From positions 124,001 through 188,000 of the forward strand of contig CAKTVB010000003.1 of assembly GCA_934621295.1 (NCBI GenBank): a stretch of DNA of 64,000 bases. Direction: 5' to 3'. Shown in pieces: positions 48,879 to 56,773 of this stretch (its first letter is position 1; each line of letters starts with the position of its first letter). The notes below the pieces were generated by a model that was not told the origin of the DNA, searched no databases, and saw only the letters and a program-made list of their open reading frames with translations. The DNA is from an uncultured Collinsella sp. (GTDB lineage Bacteria > Actinomycetota > Coriobacteriia > Coriobacteriales > Coriobacteriaceae). The position numbers and the translations under genes are program-made.

Positions 48879-49538
48879 CTAGCCGCGGACCTTCTTGACC
48901 ACAGCAGCGGCCTCGGCGGTCATTTCCTCGACCTTGGAGAAGTCACCGTCGGCAAAGAGGGCGGGCTTGACCATCCAGGTGCCGCCAGCGGCGATGATGG
49001 ACTTGGAGCTCAGGAACTCAGGCAGGTTCTCGAGGTTCACGCCACCGGTGGGCATGAAGCGGTGACCGACGAAGACGGCAGAGAGCGTCTCGGTGGCCTT
49101 AAGGCCGCCGTAGAGATTTGCCGGGAAGAACTTGGTGATGTCGAAACCGCGGTTGATGAGGTGCGTGAGCTCGGCAGGAGTGACAGCACCCGGAATCAGG
49201 TTGACCTTGTTCTCGAGGCAGTAGTCGATGATGGCGTCGTCATAGCCCGGGGAGACGATGAACTTAGCGCCAGCCTCGACAGCGCGCTTGCACTGCTCGA
49301 GATTCACGACGGTACCGGCACCGACAAGGATATCGGGGCACTTCTCAGACATCTCGCGGATGCAGTCGGCAGCGGCAGCGGTACGGAAGGTCACCTCGGC
49401 AGCAGGAAGGCCACCCTTGACCAGAGCGTTGGCCATGGGGACAGCGTCCTCGACCTTCTCCAGCACGACGACGGGCACAACAGCCGTCTTCTCAAGCTGC
49501 TCGTAAAAGCCATTCTCTTTCATGTACTCGGTCGACAT
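48879..49538 (-). CDS. eda: KDPG/KHG-type 2-keto-3-deoxy-aldonate aldolase
   Basis: 219 residues. Cleaves a 2-keto-3-deoxy-(phospho)gluconate-type acid to pyruvate and a triose. PAAEVTFRTAAAADCIREMS holds the catalytic Glu, GAGTVVNLEQCKRAVEAGAK the phosphate side, and GFDITKFFPANLYGG the Schiff-base Lys. LPAAEVTFRT, CPDILVGAGTV, and FMPTGGVNLENLPEFL are standard. The ATG at 49538 is preceded by GAGAGG; the frame opens at 49586. It lies between the UxaA-type dehydratase and the GldA-like gene, matching dehydration then aldol cleavage. Confidence 0.92.
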   Translation of the reverse strand: MSTEYMKENGFYEQLEKTAVVPVVVLEKVEDAVPMANALVKGGLPAAEVTFRTAAAADCIREMSEKCPDILVGAGTVVNLEQCKRAVEAGAKFIVSPGYDDAIIDYCLENKVNLIPGAVTPAELTHLINRGFDITKFFPANLYGGLKATETLSAVFVGHRFMPTGGVNLENLPEFLSSKSIIAAGGTWMVKPALFADGDFSKVEEMTAEAAAVVKKVRG

Positions 49539-49607
49539 ATCGATTTCCTCTCTCTTCATGTCGAACTTGTAGATAAACATAAACACCGTGGAACTTAAGC
49601 CCAGGCA

Positions 49608-50777
49608 TTAGGGGATGCAGGTACACCACACTTCCTGGTTATGGAAGATGGAGAAGTCATTGAAGCCCAAGCGTTCCGCCGCTGGCTCGACACCGTCACA
49701 TACGTCTTCAAGCATCTGATAGAGGCTCTCGCCCAACTCGGCGATCGTCGAGGTTCCCTCAACAGCGCCCGATGCATCGAAGTCGATATTGTCGCTCATC
49801 CGAGCATAGGTCTCACAGTTGCCCGTAACCTTGATGACGGGGATAAGCGGATTGCCAATAGGCGTGCCGCGCCCCGTGGAAAACATGAGCACTTGAGCGC
49901 CGCCGCAGGTCATACCCGAGACAGACTCAATGTCATAGCCCGGAGTATCCATGATGGTAAGGCCGCTCTCGGTCGGACGTACACCATAGGGAACCACCTG
50001 GGTGATAGGCGTGGTACCGCCCTTGCTGATGCCGCCCAGAGCCTTCTCCTCAAGCGTGGAAAGACCACCCTTCATGTTGCCGGGCGAAGGATTGGCACCG
50101 CGAACGTCAACGCCGGCCTCGACAAAGCTCTGCTCCAAGCCGTGAACGATCTTGTAGATATCATCTGCCACCTCAGGCGAAGCCGCACGAGAAGCCAAAA
50201 TGTCCTCGGTACCGATGAGCTCGGTCGTCTCGCCGAGCATTACCGTGCCGCCCGCAGCGACAACCTTGTCGCTCACGACGCCGATAACGGGATTGGCAGC
50301 AAGGCCGCTCGTTGCATCGGATCCACCACAATTGGTGCCCAACAGCAAATCGCCCAGATCCATGGGCTCGCGCTCGACCTTCGAGGCATCCTCCACAAGC
50401 TTCTGCGCAATCTCGACGCCGCGCTCGAGAGCGCGCACGGAGCCGCCGCAATCCTGAATCGTGATGACCTCGAGGGGCTTCTCGCTCACCTGTCGAATCT
50501 CATCGGCAAGCTCGTAGGGCTTGGTGGTCTCGCAGCCAAGGCCCACGATCAGCGTGCCATAGACATTGGGGTTGAGCGTAAGGTTGAACAGACAGCGGCG
50601 CATAATCTCGCGTCCAGAACCCACCTGGCCGCAGCCCTTGGAATTCTCAAGCGCAACAGCGCCCGGAACCTGGGCCGCAATCTTGCGCACCATCATGTTG
50701 GCGCATCCCACGGTAGAAAGGATCAAAACGTGGTTACGAATGCCAAAGCGGCCGTCGGGCCTGCGATAACCCTTCAT
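49608..50777 (-). CDS. UxaA/GarD-family sugar-acid dehydratase, large subunit
   Basis: 389 residues. Iron-dependent dehydratase of the altronate/galactarate family: GFGIRNHVLIL-type start (FGIRNHVLILSTVGCAN), LIVGLGCETTKPYELADEI, ITIQDCGGSVRALERGVEI, LGTNCGGSDATSGLAANPVI, and MTCGGAQVLMFSTGRGTPIG. The cysteines belong to the metal site. It makes a 2-keto-3-deoxy acid for the aldolase next door. The start overlaps the stop of the small subunit gene by 4 bp. The true substrate (altronate, galactarate, or a phosphorylated acid from the PTS) cannot be read from sequence. Confidence 0.9.
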   Translation of the reverse strand: MKGYRRPDGRFGIRNHVLILSTVGCANMMVRKIAAQVPGAVALENSKGCGQVGSGREIMRRCLFNLTLNPNVYGTLIVGLGCETTKPYELADEIRQVSEKPLEVITIQDCGGSVRALERGVEIAQKLVEDASKVEREPMDLGDLLLGTNCGGSDATSGLAANPVIGVVSDKVVAAGGTVMLGETTELIGTEDILASRAASPEVADDIYKIVHGLEQSFVEAGVDVRGANPSPGNMKGGLSTLEEKALGGISKGGTTPITQVVPYGVRPTESGLTIMDTPGYDIESVSGMTCGGAQVLMFSTGRGTPIGNPLIPVIKVTGNCETYARMSDNIDFDASGAVEGTSTIAELGESLYQMLEDVCDGVEPAAERLGFNDFSIFHNQEVWCTCIP

Positions 50778-51067
50778 CGTTCCACCCCCGTCTTGATGCT
50801 CTCGATATTGTGGATGTGCACGTAATCGCCGCGCTTGATCGGGGCCGTAGCCTCGCCAATCACCTGGCCGTACTTATGCACGATGTCGTGCGCGGCCATA
50901 TCGCGCAACGCAATCTTATGGAATCGTGGGATGTCGTGTGCAGAGACGAGCTCCTCCACGGCTTCCCCCTGCTTGGTCTCGACGGCAACCGTGTCGCCGG
51001 CGCAAACCGCTTCAATCACGGTTGCGACGTCGTCAGCATCTGCCATCAGCAGCGCACGTTTTGCCAT
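50774..51067 (-). CDS. UxaA-family dehydratase, small subunit (SAF domain)
   Basis: 97 residues, the SAF domain that in E. coli UxaA is fused to the large part. AVETKQGEAVEELVSAHDIP and RFHKIALRDMAAHDIVHKYG with QVIGEATAPIKRGDYVHIHN match this domain. GGGAGG lies before the ATG. Split subunits are common in Gram-positive bacteria. Its stop overlaps the large-subunit start (ATGA). Confidence 0.88.
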   Translation of the reverse strand: MAKRALLMADADDVATVIEAVCAGDTVAVETKQGEAVEELVSAHDIPRFHKIALRDMAAHDIVHKYGQVIGEATAPIKRGDYVHIHNIESIKTGVER

Positions 51068-51078
51068 CTTGGACCTCC

Positions 51079-51642
51079 CTAGAATTTCTTTCCGAGCTTT
51101 GCCAAAGGATCTTCGAAATCGACGAACTGAACCTCACCGTTAAGGGCGGGAACCGTCTCTTTCATCCATTCGAAGGTCTCTCGAATATCCTTGCGAGCAA
51201 CCCACAAGCCGGAGACCTCGAGAGCGTAATATGCCTTGTCGTCATTTGCGGCAAGCTGCTGGCGAATCTCGGGCGTAATGTTCTCAAGCTGGTCGGCCGT
51301 CTTGTAGCCCACGATATTGAGCATCAAATCGTTACTGTTAGCAGCCTTGAGACCTACGCTCACCAGTTGGTTCCACGGAAGCGTGATGATGTCTTCGGGC
51401 TTGGAATAATCGGTCACGCCATTCTCGTCAAAGACAAACAACGGCTTGCGGTTGAGCATCTTGCGAAACGTAAACACGAAGGCAGCAGCGATTATCACAT
51501 CGATCAAAACGCCAAATACCTTCAAGATTAAAAGATCGGTCTGCGTGAAGACGAGCGCGCTCACGGCAACGACAATCAGCACATAGGAAACCATGATCAT
51601 GATGGTCTTTCTGATGCTGGTATATATCTCGCGCTTTTCCAT
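51079..51642 (-). CDS. Membrane protein of STM3941-like family
   Basis: 187 residues. Two helices at about 12-60 (TIMIMVSYVLIVVAVSALVF and ILKVFGVLIDVIIAAAFVF). A cytoplasmic PH-like domain follows: PLFVFDENGVTDYSKPEDII, LPWNQLVSVGLKAANSNDLM, LNIVGY. The pattern matches the STM3941/PH-domain membrane proteins, whose job is unknown. I choose the ATG at 51642 (GAGG 9 nt upstream); a TTG two codons earlier is possible. It sits in the middle of the sugar-acid block between the HAD and UxaA small-subunit genes. Confidence 0.65.
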   Translation of the reverse strand: MEKREIYTSIRKTIMIMVSYVLIVVAVSALVFTQTDLLILKVFGVLIDVIIAAAFVFTFRKMLNRKPLFVFDENGVTDYSKPEDIITLPWNQLVSVGLKAANSNDLMLNIVGYKTADQLENITPEIRQQLAANDDKAYYALEVSGLWVARKDIRETFEWMKETVPALNGEVQFVDFEDPLAKLGKKF

Positions 51643-51657
51643 GTCCAAAAACCTCGC

Positions 51658-52383
51658 TTACTGCCGCACCGAATGGGCTTTCTCCAGGTATCCGATAACG
51701 TCATCAAGCGTATCAAACGACACATCCGCAACAGCGCGAACATCATCAACGCTCATAAGGTCAATAAGGATCGGGAAGCCGGTATCAACCGAACCGGCAA
51801 AGGACAGATCGTCGTACACGAAACCTGACACGAAACCGCCCGCATTCGCGGCGGTGATACCTGCCAGTCCGTCTTCGAGAACCAAAGCATGCTCGGGCTC
51901 GACGCCCAAAAGCGTCGATGCTTTGAGGAAGATCTCTGGGTCGGGCTTGCCTCGTTCCACCTGGGAGCCATCGACGATATTCGTAAACTCGTGAAGCAGG
52001 TACTCGCTCTCGAGATACGAATCAATGGTCTGCCGGGTGGAAGAACTCGCCAGAGCGAATGGAATGTTCCGCTCGTGCAAGTAACTCAGAAGAGCAAGGA
52101 GGCCGGGGCGCTTGCCAACGCGGCCCCCTTGCGCCTTGCGGATGGAAGCCTTCTGCTCACGGTTGTAGGCGCGCCAGGCTCGAACATCTTTGTCCTCGCC
52201 GTACATGCGCTGCATCTCCGCAACACAGTCTTCTTCCACACGTCCCGTCAAATTAAGGTGCATCAGCTCATTCATCTGGAAACCGAAATGTTTGGCGGTG
52301 CGGATAAAACCCTGCATGGCAATGCGCTCGCTGTCAAAAACGAGACCATCCATGTCGAATATAACCGCATGGATTGAGCGCAT
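51658..52383 (-). CDS. HAD-superfamily phosphatase (beta-phosphoglucomutase-like)
   Basis: 241 residues. AVIFDMDGLVFDSERIAMQG is the D-x-D nucleophile, FALASSSTRQTIDSYLESEY the Thr/Ser motif II, GKPDPEIFLKASTLLGVEP the Lys motif III, and VLEDGLAGITAANAG motif IV. The C1-type cap (about 15-85) fits sugar-phosphate substrates. In this operon it may remove phosphate from a PTS-made sugar phosphate before dehydration, or detoxify one. GGAGGG lies before the ATG, and the promoter region holds a TCGAAATTA array. Confidence 0.88.
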   Translation of the reverse strand: MRSIHAVIFDMDGLVFDSERIAMQGFIRTAKHFGFQMNELMHLNLTGRVEEDCVAEMQRMYGEDKDVRAWRAYNREQKASIRKAQGGRVGKRPGLLALLSYLHERNIPFALASSSTRQTIDSYLESEYLLHEFTNIVDGSQVERGKPDPEIFLKASTLLGVEPEHALVLEDGLAGITAANAGGFVSGFVYDDLSFAGSVDTGFPILIDLMSVDDVRAVADVSFDTLDDVIGYLEKAHSVRQ

Positions 52384-52450
52384 TTTCCCTCCAAATTTCG
52401 ATTTCGATGGGGCTAATTACGAAATAATTTCGATTAATTTCGAAATTAAA
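52384..52450. promoter_or_regulatory. TCGAAATTA repeat array upstream of the HAD gene
   Basis: Within 67 AT-rich bp there are at least five copies of a TCGAAAT/ATTTCGA word, including the perfect palindrome AATTTCGAAATT (52436-52447) and CGAAAT-A-ATTTCG (52420-52432). It lies between the terminator of the upstream gene and the HAD start, where a promoter is expected, so it looks like a multi-site operator. Confidence 0.5.
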
Positions 52451-52486
52451 ATCCGCATCCCCCAGCCGGGGCCAGGAGATGCGGAT
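52444..52486 (-). terminator. Terminator after the 2-hydroxyacid dehydrogenase gene
   Basis: Minus strand: ATCCGCATC pairs with GATGCGGAT (52486-52478 with 52459-52451), then TTTTAATTTCG. It divides the PTS part of the block from the catabolic part. Confidence 0.75.
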
Positions 52487-52497
52487 GTCAGTGCACC

Positions 52498-53487
52498 TTA
52501 CGCAAGCTTGGTCTTGGCGTTAACCGGAGCCTCGCCATTGACGAAGCGCTCAACGTCACCCACGCACTTCTCGCCCATGCCGCGCAGGCCTTCCTCCGTG
52601 TAAGCGGAGATGTGCGGGCAAACGAGAACCTGAGGATGGTTGAAGTACGGATCGTCGGGCAGCGGCGGCTCGTCGTGCATAACGTCGATAGCCAGAGCCT
52701 TGACCGTACCGTCCTCGAGAGCAGCAAGCATAGCAGGCTGATCGATGAGGTCGGCACGAGCGTTGTTGACGACGTAGCAGCCCTTCTTCATCTTGGAGAA
52801 CGCATCGGCGTTCAGGATGTGGAAGGACGTGGGGTTAAGGTCGGCATTGAGCGTCAGGACGTCGCAGTTGGCAACAACGGTGTCGACGTCAGCATACTCA
52901 AAGGGAACGCCAAGCTTAGCAGCCCAATCGTCATGATGAACGGGATCGCAAGCAAGAACCTTCATGTCGTAGCCGCGAGCAAGGATCTCGACAACGCGAG
53001 AACCAATGTTGCCGCAGCCGATGATGCCCAGGGTCTTGCCCGACAGACCGTTACCGACGAAGCTTGCGCGCTCAGCCCAACGGCCCTCGTTGGCGGCGAC
53101 ATGGGAATCGCTCACGCGACGCATGGCATCGAGCAGGATAGCGACGGCACCCTCGGCGACCGGGTCGCGCTCAACGAGCGGAGAAACGGTCGTGACGAGG
53201 CAGCCGGCCTCTTCGGCAGCGGGGATATCGATGTTGTTGTAACCGATACCGTGACGGGAAAGCAGGACAAGATCACGCTTGTTCTCGAAGAACTCCTTGT
53301 CGAAGAACGGAGTCACCGAAGAGATGACAACGTTAAAGCCCTCGAGAGCCTTAGCGAGCTCAGCACCGCAGCACGTACCGGCAACGCGGACGCGCTCGAC
53401 CTCACCGATCTTGCGGAGACGATCCATCTGATCGGGGAAACGGGTGCCGAAGGAAGAAGAGTTAACGATTGCGATACGGTAATCCAT
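52498..53487 (-). CDS. D-isomer-specific 2-hydroxyacid dehydrogenase
   Basis: 329 residues. NAD-linked reductase of a 2-keto acid or oxidase of a 2-hydroxyacid. GKTLGIIGCGNIGSRVVEIL is the nucleotide loop, VVNNARADLIDQPAMLAAL holds the Arg, and the later Glu and CPHISAYTEEGLRGMGEK the catalytic His. The usual catalytic Arg precedes a Gly (N-x-x-R-G); here it is NARADLI, an Ala at that place. The gap to the PTS IIB stop is 8 bp; no clear ribosome-binding site, so coupling is likely. It may act on a sugar acid delivered by the PTS. Confidence 0.88.
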   Translation of the reverse strand: MDYRIAIVNSSSFGTRFPDQMDRLRKIGEVERVRVAGTCCGAELAKALEGFNVVISSVTPFFDKEFFENKRDLVLLSRHGIGYNNIDIPAAEEAGCLVTTVSPLVERDPVAEGAVAILLDAMRRVSDSHVAANEGRWAERASFVGNGLSGKTLGIIGCGNIGSRVVEILARGYDMKVLACDPVHHDDWAAKLGVPFEYADVDTVVANCDVLTLNADLNPTSFHILNADAFSKMKKGCYVVNNARADLIDQPAMLAALEDGTVKALAIDVMHDEPPLPDDPYFNHPQVLVCPHISAYTEEGLRGMGEKCVGDVERFVNGEAPVNAKTKLA

Positions 53488-53495
53488 GTTTTGAA

Positions 53496-53987
53496 CTAGC
53501 CCATCTTTGCGAGTGCAGCGGACAGAGAAACGTTCTCAGAAGAAGGAATCTTCTGGAAGTAGACTTTGACGCCAGCAGCGTCGAGAGCCTTGCAGAGCTC
53601 AGCGTCGTCCTTGGAAAGACCAACGGACTCGATGACCTTCGTGGTGCCGGGCTTGATGGCGATGCCACCAACGTTCAGCTCCTTGATAGGCACGCCGCCG
53701 TCAACGGCCTTCTTGGCGTACGCGATGCTCTTGAAGATCAGAGCAACATTGTCGTCGCCGAACTGGTTCTTGTTCCACTCGTCAACAATGGAGTCGGAAG
53801 AGAAGACCTTGATGGCGAGGCCGCCCGTAGACTGGGTGGACTCGTAGATCTCCTTCATGAACTCATCAGCGGCGGTGGCGTCATCGATGACGTAGGCGGC
53901 GTTGGTGCCATGGCCCTTAGTCCAGACCTGCATGACCTGGCCGTGAACCAGACGGTCATCGATGCGAGCGAGGGTGATTTCTGCCAT
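53496..53987 (-). CDS. PTS mannose-family IIB component (sugar-acid operon)
   Basis: 163 residues. ITLARIDDRLVHGQVMQVWT holds the phosphorylated His (about residue 15), and GGVPIKELNVGGIAIKPG is the second family motif. AAGGAG lies 7 nt before the ATG. Order with IIA, IID and IIC upstream is that of a complete mannose-type system. Only about a third of its residues match the IIB at 266-748, so the two systems are distinct. Confidence 0.93.
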   Translation of the reverse strand: MAEITLARIDDRLVHGQVMQVWTKGHGTNAAYVIDDATAADEFMKEIYESTQSTGGLAIKVFSSDSIVDEWNKNQFGDDNVALIFKSIAYAKKAVDGGVPIKELNVGGIAIKPGTTKVIESVGLSKDDAELCKALDAAGVKVYFQKIPSSENVSLSAALAKMG

Positions 53988-53999
53988 GTTTAGTACTCC

Positions 54000-54419
54000 T
54001 TAGGCTTGTGCGTGCTTCTTCTCAGCATGGTTGATCAGCCACATACCATTCTGGCCCTCGGCGAAGGCGCTCTCGGCAAGCTCCGAGTCCTCCTGGAAGG
54101 TCAGGCCGGAAATGGCAGCGATCAGCATCGGCATGTTGACACCGACGAGTACGTCACAGTCGACCTCCTTGAGGCACGTCATAAGAGCGACGTTGCTGGG
54201 GGAACCACCCATGAGGTCAACCATGACCACGGTGTGGAAGCCGTCAGCCTCGTTCTTCTTGACGATCTCGAGTGCCTGAGCGTGGAGCTCGTCGACGGAC
54301 TGACCAGGGATCAGACCAAGAGCCTCAACGTTCTCCTGCTCGCCCATGATCATCTCTGCGGACTTCTTCAGCTCAATGCCAAAGAGGCCGTGCGTAATGA
54401 TAAGAACCTTGTTCAGCAT
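54000..54419 (-). CDS. PTS mannose-family IIA component (sugar-acid operon)
   Basis: 139 residues. KVLIITHGLFGIELKKSAEM holds the active His near residue 10, and VVMVDLMGGSPSNVALMTCL is the second motif. The ATG at 54419 has AAGGAG 9 nt upstream; the frame opens at 54452 inside the IID gene. It is separated from IIB by 12 bp. Confidence 0.93.
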   Translation of the reverse strand: MLNKVLIITHGLFGIELKKSAEMIMGEQENVEALGLIPGQSVDELHAQALEIVKKNEADGFHTVVMVDLMGGSPSNVALMTCLKEVDCDVLVGVNMPMLIAAISGLTFQEDSELAESAFAEGQNGMWLINHAEKKHAQA

Positions 54420-54432
54420 TCCGAGCAACTCC

Positions 54433-55389
54433 TTAGAGAAGGCCGATGGCACCGAGGACGATCAGGATGGCGGTGAAGCCAAGCATAGCCTTGGTAACCT
54501 TCATGCCCTGCTTCTGGAAGAAGAAGAACAGGCCCAGAACTGCGCACAGCGGGAGGATACCGGGCAGGATGCCGTCGAGGATGCCCTGGAGGTTGAACGC
54601 CTTACCGGACATCTCCCAAGCGAGCGGGGTGGACAGAGTAACGTACTTCGCAGCCATGATACCCATCATGAACAGGCCCAAAACACCAAGGGCGTTGATG
54701 ATGGACTTAATCTTGCCGCCCTTCATGATCTCGAGCGCGGCACGACGGCCCATGGTGTAGCCCATCTTGGTGAAGAGGAAGCCATAGATGAAGGTTGCGG
54801 TTGCAAAGCAGACGAACGGCAGAACGGCGCCGAGCCAGCTGCCCTCCTGGGCCATACCCAGGAAGAGAGCGATGAAGATGTACTGGACGGTACCGGAGTC
54901 GATGGAGTCGCCGATACCAGCGAGCGGGCCCATCAGACCGATCTTGGTGTTCTGGATCATGGAAGCATCGATAGCGCCATCGACGTCGCCCTCGTTCAGA
55001 GCCTTAGCGCGCTCCTCCTCGAGCGAGACGGTGATACCGGAGATGATGCCGCCGCCCCAGACAGCCTGGGTGTTGAAGAACTGAAGGTGACGCTGATAAG
55101 CCTCGCCGAGCATGATGGGGTTCTTGTAGAGCTTCTTCAGAACCGGCATCAGGCCGAAGGTGAGGGAAGGAGCAACCATGCGGTCGAAGGAGTGCGGGAC
55201 CTCGTTTGCCCACCACCAACGGAACCAAACCTTAAGCAGGTCCTTCGTAGTGATCTCCTCGGGCTTGTTCTCCTCGCCCAGCATCAGACGGGGATCGGCG
55301 ACGATCTGGCCGTCCTCGTTGAGGTAATCGTGATAATCCTGAGAAAGCGGGGCCTCAGCCACAGCTTCGTTCAAAATCTCTTCGCTCAT
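54433..55389 (-). CDS. PTS mannose-family IID component
   Basis: 318 residues, membrane partner of IIC. LKVWFRWWWANEVPHSFDRM and LKKLYKNPIMLGEAYQRHLQ, FFNTQAVWGGGIISGITVSL, and MGPLAGIGDSIDSGTVQYIF are the family motifs. Membrane helices fill the second half. The ATG at 55389 is favoured because AAAGG lies at a workable distance; the ATG at 55401 is too close to it. Confidence 0.94.
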   Translation of the reverse strand: MSEEILNEAVAEAPLSQDYHDYLNEDGQIVADPRLMLGEENKPEEITTKDLLKVWFRWWWANEVPHSFDRMVAPSLTFGLMPVLKKLYKNPIMLGEAYQRHLQFFNTQAVWGGGIISGITVSLEEERAKALNEGDVDGAIDASMIQNTKIGLMGPLAGIGDSIDSGTVQYIFIALFLGMAQEGSWLGAVLPFVCFATATFIYGFLFTKMGYTMGRRAALEIMKGGKIKSIINALGVLGLFMMGIMAAKYVTLSTPLAWEMSGKAFNLQGILDGILPGILPLCAVLGLFFFFQKQGMKVTKAMLGFTAILIVLGAIGLL

Positions 55390-55425
55390 GCGTATTCCCA
55401 TCCTTTCTTTAATCTAGAAGGGTTG

Positions 55426-56214
55426 TTACTCAGCGGACTTCTCGGTGAGCTGCTCGTAGACGACAGCGATGATCACGCCAATGATGGCCCAGAAGATCAT
55501 CGGAACGCTGAAGCTACCCTCGACAGCGCTGAGCTGCGTGTTGAGCATGTTGGCGAACACCTGCATGAAGTAGGCCAGGAAGAAGAACGGCAGCAGCTTG
55601 CGGTTGCCGATGACGTGCATGGTAATGGCGATACCAAGAGCAGCAAGGCCGCCACCGACGGTGCTGAGCACGTGAAGCACGGGGCCGTTGGAGATGGTGT
55701 CCATGAAGGAGGAAACCACGGGAGCGCCGAGGTACAGAGCAACGAACATCAGGGGCACGAACAGCACGAAGGAGAAGATGGTGGGCATAAGGCCGATCCA
55801 CAGGGCAAGACCACGGGAGTCAGCCTTGACGGCGCAGGCATCCATCTTGGTGACCGCGAAGGTGTTCATGAAGAAGCGGAGCTGATACAGGTAGCTGCCC
55901 AGCAGGCCGACAGGCACGGCGATGGCGACGGCAGCCTCAGGCTTGAGGTTACCGACGATAACCGTGGAAACTGCCATCGCAGAAGCGATGCAGGGCTCGG
56001 ACGGCATAGCGCCACCGGGGGCGACAACGCCCATGTAGATAAGCTGGATGGTTGCAACCGTGGTCATTGCGAGGGGCATGTTGCCCAGAACAAGACCAAC
56101 CACGAAACCCGCCATCAGCGGCGAGAAGCGCATGGTAAGGGTTGCGTAGCCGAGGGCACGCGACTCGACTGCTGCGACGAAAAGTGCAATCAGCAGTGCT
56201 TGAACGACACTCAT
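55426..56214 (-). CDS. PTS mannose-family IIC component
   Basis: 262 residues, the sugar-translocating membrane channel, with about eight helices. SVVQALLIALFVAAVESRAL at the N terminus, FSPLMAGFVVGLVLGNMPLA, and LIYMGVVAPGGAMPSEPCIA are the family signatures. AAGGAAGAG lies before the ATG. First gene of the minus-strand block and the point where transcription should begin; the RpiR gene faces it across 560 bp. Confidence 0.94.
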   Translation of the reverse strand: MSVVQALLIALFVAAVESRALGYATLTMRFSPLMAGFVVGLVLGNMPLAMTTVATIQLIYMGVVAPGGAMPSEPCIASAMAVSTVIVGNLKPEAAVAIAVPVGLLGSYLYQLRFFMNTFAVTKMDACAVKADSRGLALWIGLMPTIFSFVLFVPLMFVALYLGAPVVSSFMDTISNGPVLHVLSTVGGGLAALGIAITMHVIGNRKLLPFFFLAYFMQVFANMLNTQLSAVEGSFSVPMIFWAIIGVIIAVVYEQLTEKSAE

Positions 56215-56773
56215 TGGCTCTTCCTTTCTCTCCTCTTTCTAGGATCGGGCTCTCTTTAACCCGCTCCCTCTTCCACGAAGCTCGACACTGCGCCAACAGC
56301 CGAACTCCGTGCCTTTCGAAAAAAATTTTATGAGTAAACACGATTCATTCATATATTCATTTTTGAATTTCCGGTAAACGGTATGTAACACATCGTTCAC
56401 AGAAACTTTCTTGAAGATGAACGGTAATAGATATATATTTTTATATTTGCGTGACGAGGGGTGTTTAAAAAAACATTTTTTGTTTTGCTTTCGGAATTTC
56501 TTCCGCTCTCCGCCCACGGCTCCTTTCGTTCATTTTTTATCGATGGGCCGGCCTCTGTGGCAAAAATTGTCATATTCAACCCCCTATATCCATTATTACC
56601 TGCAAATTTTGTTGGTAATAACCGCAACAAATCGTCACACGTATATAAAGGTGAGCACCGTTCAATTACCCGGGATACTTCTCATCGAAAAATATTTGTC
56701 GATGACATCCTTTCTTTTGGTTTCGGTCTACACTGCAATGTAAGAAATGAGTTTTTTCTGACCAGGAGTACCG
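56215..56773. promoter_or_regulatory. Divergent control region between PTS IIC (-) and rpiR (+)
   Basis: 559 bp, AT-rich, no gene supported. It contains the perfect inverted repeat TTATTACC/GGTAATAA (56593-56600 and 56614-56621, 13-nt loop), a candidate operator for the RpiR protein, and many TATA-like words around 56420-56445 from which the PTS promoter cannot be chosen. The length is ample for long leaders on both sides. Confidence 0.45.

Noticed and set aside
54346..56259. Plus-strand open frame of 637 codons opposite PTS IID and IIC
   Set aside because: Antisense shadow; the minus-strand IIC and IID proteins are unmistakable.
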